Below, piece after piece: positions 13,035 to 15,765 of a DNA stretch of 15,765 nucleotides; the stretch's first letter is position 1; each line of letters begins with the position of its first letter. The position numbers were made by a program, and so were the translations under genes. The DNA is from Saccharicrinis sp. UBA6048. Lineage in GTDB: Bacteria; Bacteroidota; Bacteroidia; Bacteroidales; Marinilabiliaceae. The stretch spans positions 1-15,765 of the forward strand of contig DIYS01000033.1 of assembly GCA_002429115.1 (NCBI GenBank), read 5' to 3'. Under the pieces are notes generated by a model, which did no database searches, was not told where the DNA came from, and saw nothing but the letters and a program-made list of their open reading frames with translations.

Positions 13035-13598
13035 ATGAGAAGATTAGCTTCAACATTAACTTTGTTTATGCTTGGCTTGCTGATTATTACTGCCCAGCAA
13101 AAAGAAATAAATGTGAAATCGAGTAACATTGAGTGGTTAGGTAAAAAGGTAACCGGCGAACATACCGGGAATATATTATTCAAATCAGGTACATTAATTC
13201 TCAAAAATGGGGAGCTATCCGGCGGGGAATTTTTAGTGGATATGAGCAGCATTACCTGTACCGATATTGAAAATGCCGATTACAATGCTAAACTGGTTGG
13301 TCATTTAAAATCTGACGATTTCTTTGGCGTTGACAAACATCCTACAAGTAAACTAAAGCTAAAGGATGTAAAAAAAATGGATGATGTCTACCAGGTAGAA
13401 GGAGAGCTGACCATTAAAGGTAAAACCCACCCGATTTCTTTTAATGTAAAAAATTCTGGAAATACTTATGAAGGTATGATCACTATTGATAGAACAGATT
13501 ATGATGTTCGTTATGGTTCCGGAAAGTTCTTTGATGGCCTGGGAGACAAAATGATATACGACGACTTCACCTTAACATTTAAAGTTTTGGCACAGTAG
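13035..13598 (+). CDS. Secreted YceI-family lipid-binding protein
   Basis: A 187-residue precursor with a signal peptide (hydrophobic 5-19, probable cleavage after ITA at 18-20). The mature part is a lipocalin-like YceI beta barrel: SNIEWLGKKVTGEHTGNI near the start, the HLKSDDFFGVDKHPTSKL block (89-106) which is the best conserved family segment, VEGELTIKGKTHPI (121-134), and a final DDFTLTFKVL. YceI proteins bind isoprenoids, ubiquinone-like or other amphiphiles in the periplasm; some respond to osmotic or acid stress. The ligand here is not known. ATG start, with an AT-rich leader; its own terminator follows at 13631-13660, so it is monocistronic. Confidence 0.93.
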   Translation: MRRLASTLTLFMLGLLIITAQQKEINVKSSNIEWLGKKVTGEHTGNILFKSGTLILKNGELSGGEFLVDMSSITCTDIENADYNAKLVGHLKSDDFFGVDKHPTSKLKLKDVKKMDDVYQVEGELTIKGKTHPISFNVKNSGNTYEGMITIDRTDYDVRYGSGKFFDGLGDKMIYDDFTLTFKVLAQ

Positions 13599-13630
13599 AA
13601 AAAAGATTAATTAATATGTCTTTACTTAAT

Positions 13631-13660
13631 AAATCCGGCAGGTTTGTCGGATTTTTTTTT
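13631..13660 (+). terminator. Terminator after the YceI gene
   Basis: A 10-bp stem (13631-13640 with 13645-13654, one G-U) with the tetraloop GGTT leads into nine T (13652-13660). It lies 32 bp after the YceI stop. One of the clearest intrinsic terminators in the window. Confidence 0.9.
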
Positions 13661-13767
13661 GCTCCACAGAAAAAAAATCACCTTTTTAGTAAACATTTCT
13701 ATGGTCAATTCGTACAAACATTATCGCCAGCCACCTGTCTAAAGCTAAGGGAATAAATTTTTGCAAC

Positions 13768-15672
13768 GTGAAGAAACTTATTAATCTACGACTTAAAAGT
13801 AGGCTATTAGCTTACATTCTCATCTCGTTTACTGTCATTTATGGCATTACACTGGGCTACATTAGCTACAGCCTGAAAAACAATACCTTAAATGACTCAA
13901 AAGCTATTATCGACTCGAACCTTAAGGCTTCTCGCAACCTGATTCAGAACGATATCAACCAGGTAATTACAGCAACAAACACCATTCGTAACATTTACAA
14001 TGATTACTTCTCGATGGACATTGAGGGGAAAGATGTTTTAATGCGCAATGTGATTCTTGGATGGCTTAAAGAAAGTCCGGCATTATTATCAACGTGGCAA
14101 ATTTGGGAATTGAAGGCCTTAGACCCAACTTTTGAATTTAAAAACGGACGAGAACGAAATATTGCTTTACGCCTTGGGCAAAAATTATCAGAAAAATCGG
14201 AACGAATTGATATTACCAACGACGAGTTAAGCGGTAAGTATTATGATGCCAGAATTGATAATAAACCAAACATCTGGGACCCTTACTATGACGAAGTAAC
14301 AAAAGAACTGGAAGGCATATTAATGACATCTGTATTTGCGCCTATTCAAGATGAGCAAGGGACTTTCCTGGGCATGGTTGGTATTGACGTAAGCCTGAAT
14401 GATATGTCAAAGATTATTTCGAGTATGGATCCTTATGAAGGAGCAGTATCCTATTTAGTGTCTCGCAATACAAGTATTGTGGCTCACACAGATAATTCTT
14501 TGGTGTCAGAAAAACTGTTCGACGTTATTGGTGAAGTTTCAGATGATTACAACAAAGGACTAAACCTAACTTCAGAAGGCGAATATTATAGTTTTGAATT
14601 TACAAATCCTCAATCTGAGGTTGAATATTACGTTTCGTATGCCCCAGTTAAATTTAATGGCATTGAAACCACCTGGACATTAGGTATAGAAGTGCCCAAA
14701 GAAGTGATTCTGGCAAAAGCCAACCGTATATTCTACAGCAGTTTGCTAATTGGGTTAACCGGTCTTATTATTCTTTACATCATCGTATATATTACTGCAG
14801 GTAACATCGTAAGACCAATTGTTAAAAGTGCCGAAATTGCCCGGGAGATTGCTGATGGTAACCTAAAGACTGAGATTGATATTGATGAAGATCAGAACGA
14901 TGAAGCAGGCGATTTAGGTCGTGCTTTAAAAGATATGGTTGAAAACCTTAAGAATATCATTACTGAAATTGTAGATAGTTCGGTAGCCATTACTTCGGCC
15001 AGTGTTGAGTTGTCAACCTCTGCAACGCAATTATCTGAAGGAGCTTCCAACCAGGCAGCGTCATCCGAAGAAATTTCTTCATCAATGGAAGAAATGGTGG
15101 CCACCATACAGCAAAACAGTGAGAACTCAAAACAAACTGAAACCATAGCGCTGGAGTCAGCAGATGGCATCAAAGAAAGTTATGAGAGTTCGAAAGATAC
15201 GACCCAATCGATGCAGGAGATCTCTGAGAAAATCTCCATTATTGAAGAGATTGCCAAACAAACAAATATCCTGGCCTTAAATGCCGCTGTGGAAGCAGCG
15301 CGTGCCGGCGAGCAAGGAAGAGGTTTTGCCGTGGTGGCATCAGAGGTAAAGAAACTGGCAGAACGCTCGCAGAAAGCCGCGGTTGAAATTATTGAATTGA
15401 CGCAGCATGGTGTTACAGCCGCAGAAAAATCAGGACATCAACTGGAAGCAATTATTCCGGAAATAGAAAAAACCAGTCAGCTGGTTCAGGAGATTACCGC
15501 TTCAAGCTACGAACAGCAAAGTGGTGCTGAGCAGGTTAACAGGGCCATTCAGGAGCTAAATGAGGTGACTCAGCAAAACTCAGGGTCTGCCTCTATTTTC
15601 ACCAATAACTCAGAGCACCTGACCCAATTGGCCGAGAAACTGAAAGAGACTATATCTTACTTTAAGCGATAA
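13768..15672 (+). CDS. Methyl-accepting chemotaxis protein with dCache sensor domain
   Basis: A 634-residue transmembrane chemoreceptor. TM1 is at about 12-34; an extracytoplasmic region of about 290 residues follows with dCache_1 features (NIWDPYYDEVTKELEGILMTSVFAPIQDEQGTFLGMVGIDVSL at 168-210, including the conserved Asp207, then a smaller second subdomain); TM2 is at about 323-345; HAMP at 346-400; signalling domain to the end, with tip EIAKQTNILALNAAVEAARAGEQGRGFAVVASEVKKLAERS at 494-534. Sites resembling methylation helices (SSEEISSSMEEMV) flank the tip. No C-terminal CheR-binding pentapeptide; it ends ISYFKR. The canonical amino-acid-binding dCache residues are not evident, so the ligand is open. 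The start is GTG at 13768, giving MKKLINLRLKSRLL directly before TM1. Its signalling domain closely resembles that of the MCP at 8174, so both may join one array. Confidence 0.95.
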   Translation: MKKLINLRLKSRLLAYILISFTVIYGITLGYISYSLKNNTLNDSKAIIDSNLKASRNLIQNDINQVITATNTIRNIYNDYFSMDIEGKDVLMRNVILGWLKESPALLSTWQIWELKALDPTFEFKNGRERNIALRLGQKLSEKSERIDITNDELSGKYYDARIDNKPNIWDPYYDEVTKELEGILMTSVFAPIQDEQGTFLGMVGIDVSLNDMSKIISSMDPYEGAVSYLVSRNTSIVAHTDNSLVSEKLFDVIGEVSDDYNKGLNLTSEGEYYSFEFTNPQSEVEYYVSYAPVKFNGIETTWTLGIEVPKEVILAKANRIFYSSLLIGLTGLIILYIIVYITAGNIVRPIVKSAEIAREIADGNLKTEIDIDEDQNDEAGDLGRALKDMVENLKNIITEIVDSSVAITSASVELSTSATQLSEGASNQAASSEEISSSMEEMVATIQQNSENSKQTETIALESADGIKESYESSKDTTQSMQEISEKISIIEEIAKQTNILALNAAVEAARAGEQGRGFAVVASEVKKLAERSQKAAVEIIELTQHGVTAAEKSGHQLEAIIPEIEKTSQLVQEITASSYEQQSGAEQVNRAIQELNEVTQQNSGSASIFTNNSEHLTQLAEKLKETISYFKR

Positions 15673-15686
15673 AGATATTTCAAGGA

Positions 15687-15729
15687 TAAAACAAAAGCGG
15701 CATCGTTTCACGATGCCGCTTTTGTTTTA
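15687..15729. terminator. Near-perfect bidirectional terminator after the dCache MCP
   Basis: An 18-bp perfect stem (15688-15705 with 15711-15728), extended by one outer T-A pair, closes a TTTCA loop. The outer arms are A- and T-rich, so the U tract is part of the stem on either strand. It lies 15 bp after the MCP stop and could also serve a convergent minus-strand gene. Confidence 0.92.
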
Positions 15730-15743
15730 ATAAGTTATGTATC

Positions 15744-15765
15744 CTAAAGACCAAATGCGTCTTTA
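15744..15765 (-). CDS. Possible C-terminus of a gene entering from the right
   Basis: On the minus strand the last bases read ...KDAFGL followed by TAG (15744-15746). A convergent gene ending just beyond a bidirectional terminator would fit the layout, but six codons cannot identify it and the frame could be chance. Confidence 0.25.

Noticed and set aside
1..15765. Mobile element, defence island, CRISPR array or biosynthetic cluster
   Set aside because: No transposase, integrase, phage, toxin-antitoxin, nuclease or repeat-spacer pattern found; gene content is housekeeping, sensing and envelope functions.

Overview
The window looks like an ordinary chromosomal stretch from a low-GC member of the phylum Bacteroidota, probably a marine or anaerobic Bacteroidales/Marinilabiliales-type organism. 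The reasons are the protein families seen (an RprX/RprY-like two-component pair, short lipoproteins with Cys-Gly-Ser-Asp-Asp starts, a TlpA-type thioredoxin), mostly A-rich rather than Shine-Dalgarno leaders, and a TAnnTTTG-like promoter element. Assignment below phylum is inference. I see no insertion sequence, integrase, phage gene, CRISPR array, rRNA or tRNA, and no clear defence or biosynthetic cluster.

Layout. 1-2600, all minus strand: pyrH (UMP kinase), then behind a terminator a three-gene unit reading leftward (126-aa conserved protein, two-helix membrane protein, membrane-anchored TlpA-like thioredoxin). 2819-3829: a YbaK/ProX-type aminoacyl-tRNA deacylase (plus) converging through a strong terminator on an FMN split-barrel protein (minus). 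4041-4832: a secreted or lipid-anchored protein of unknown function. 4908-7586, minus: sensor kinase, OmpR-type regulator (TAATG overlap) and pirin, probably one operon. Divergent from it at 7748 is a small secreted Cys/Lys-rich protein. The shared 161-bp gap carries four GTTAA-like half-sites at 10-11 bp spacing, flanked on each side by a -7-like element. 8174-9304: a methyl-accepting chemotaxis protein (MCP) with no periplasmic domain. 9366-11419: a DUF45/YgjP-like metalloprotease and a dGTPase, 2 nt apart, overlapping the tail of a convergent AraC-family regulator (11408-12400). 12563-12727: a 54-residue lipoprotein gene. 13035-13598: a secreted YceI-like lipid-binding protein. 13768-15672: a full-length dCache-HAMP-MCP receptor, closed by a near-perfect 18-19 bp terminator hairpin. 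The last bases may be the 3' end of another minus-strand gene.

How the parts may work together. The most coherent regulatory unit is 4908-7975: a kinase whose extracytoplasmic domain has four cysteines, its DNA-binding partner, a metal-dependent cupin (pirin), and a divergently transcribed secreted protein with six cysteines, all around what looks like a tandem OmpR-type operator. This suggests a thiol, metal or envelope redox response, but that is inference from architecture. The two MCPs share the same signalling tip and so probably feed one chemosensory array, yet no che genes lie in the window. Nothing here is clearly a new system; the divergent operator with the Cys-rich protein is the best lead.
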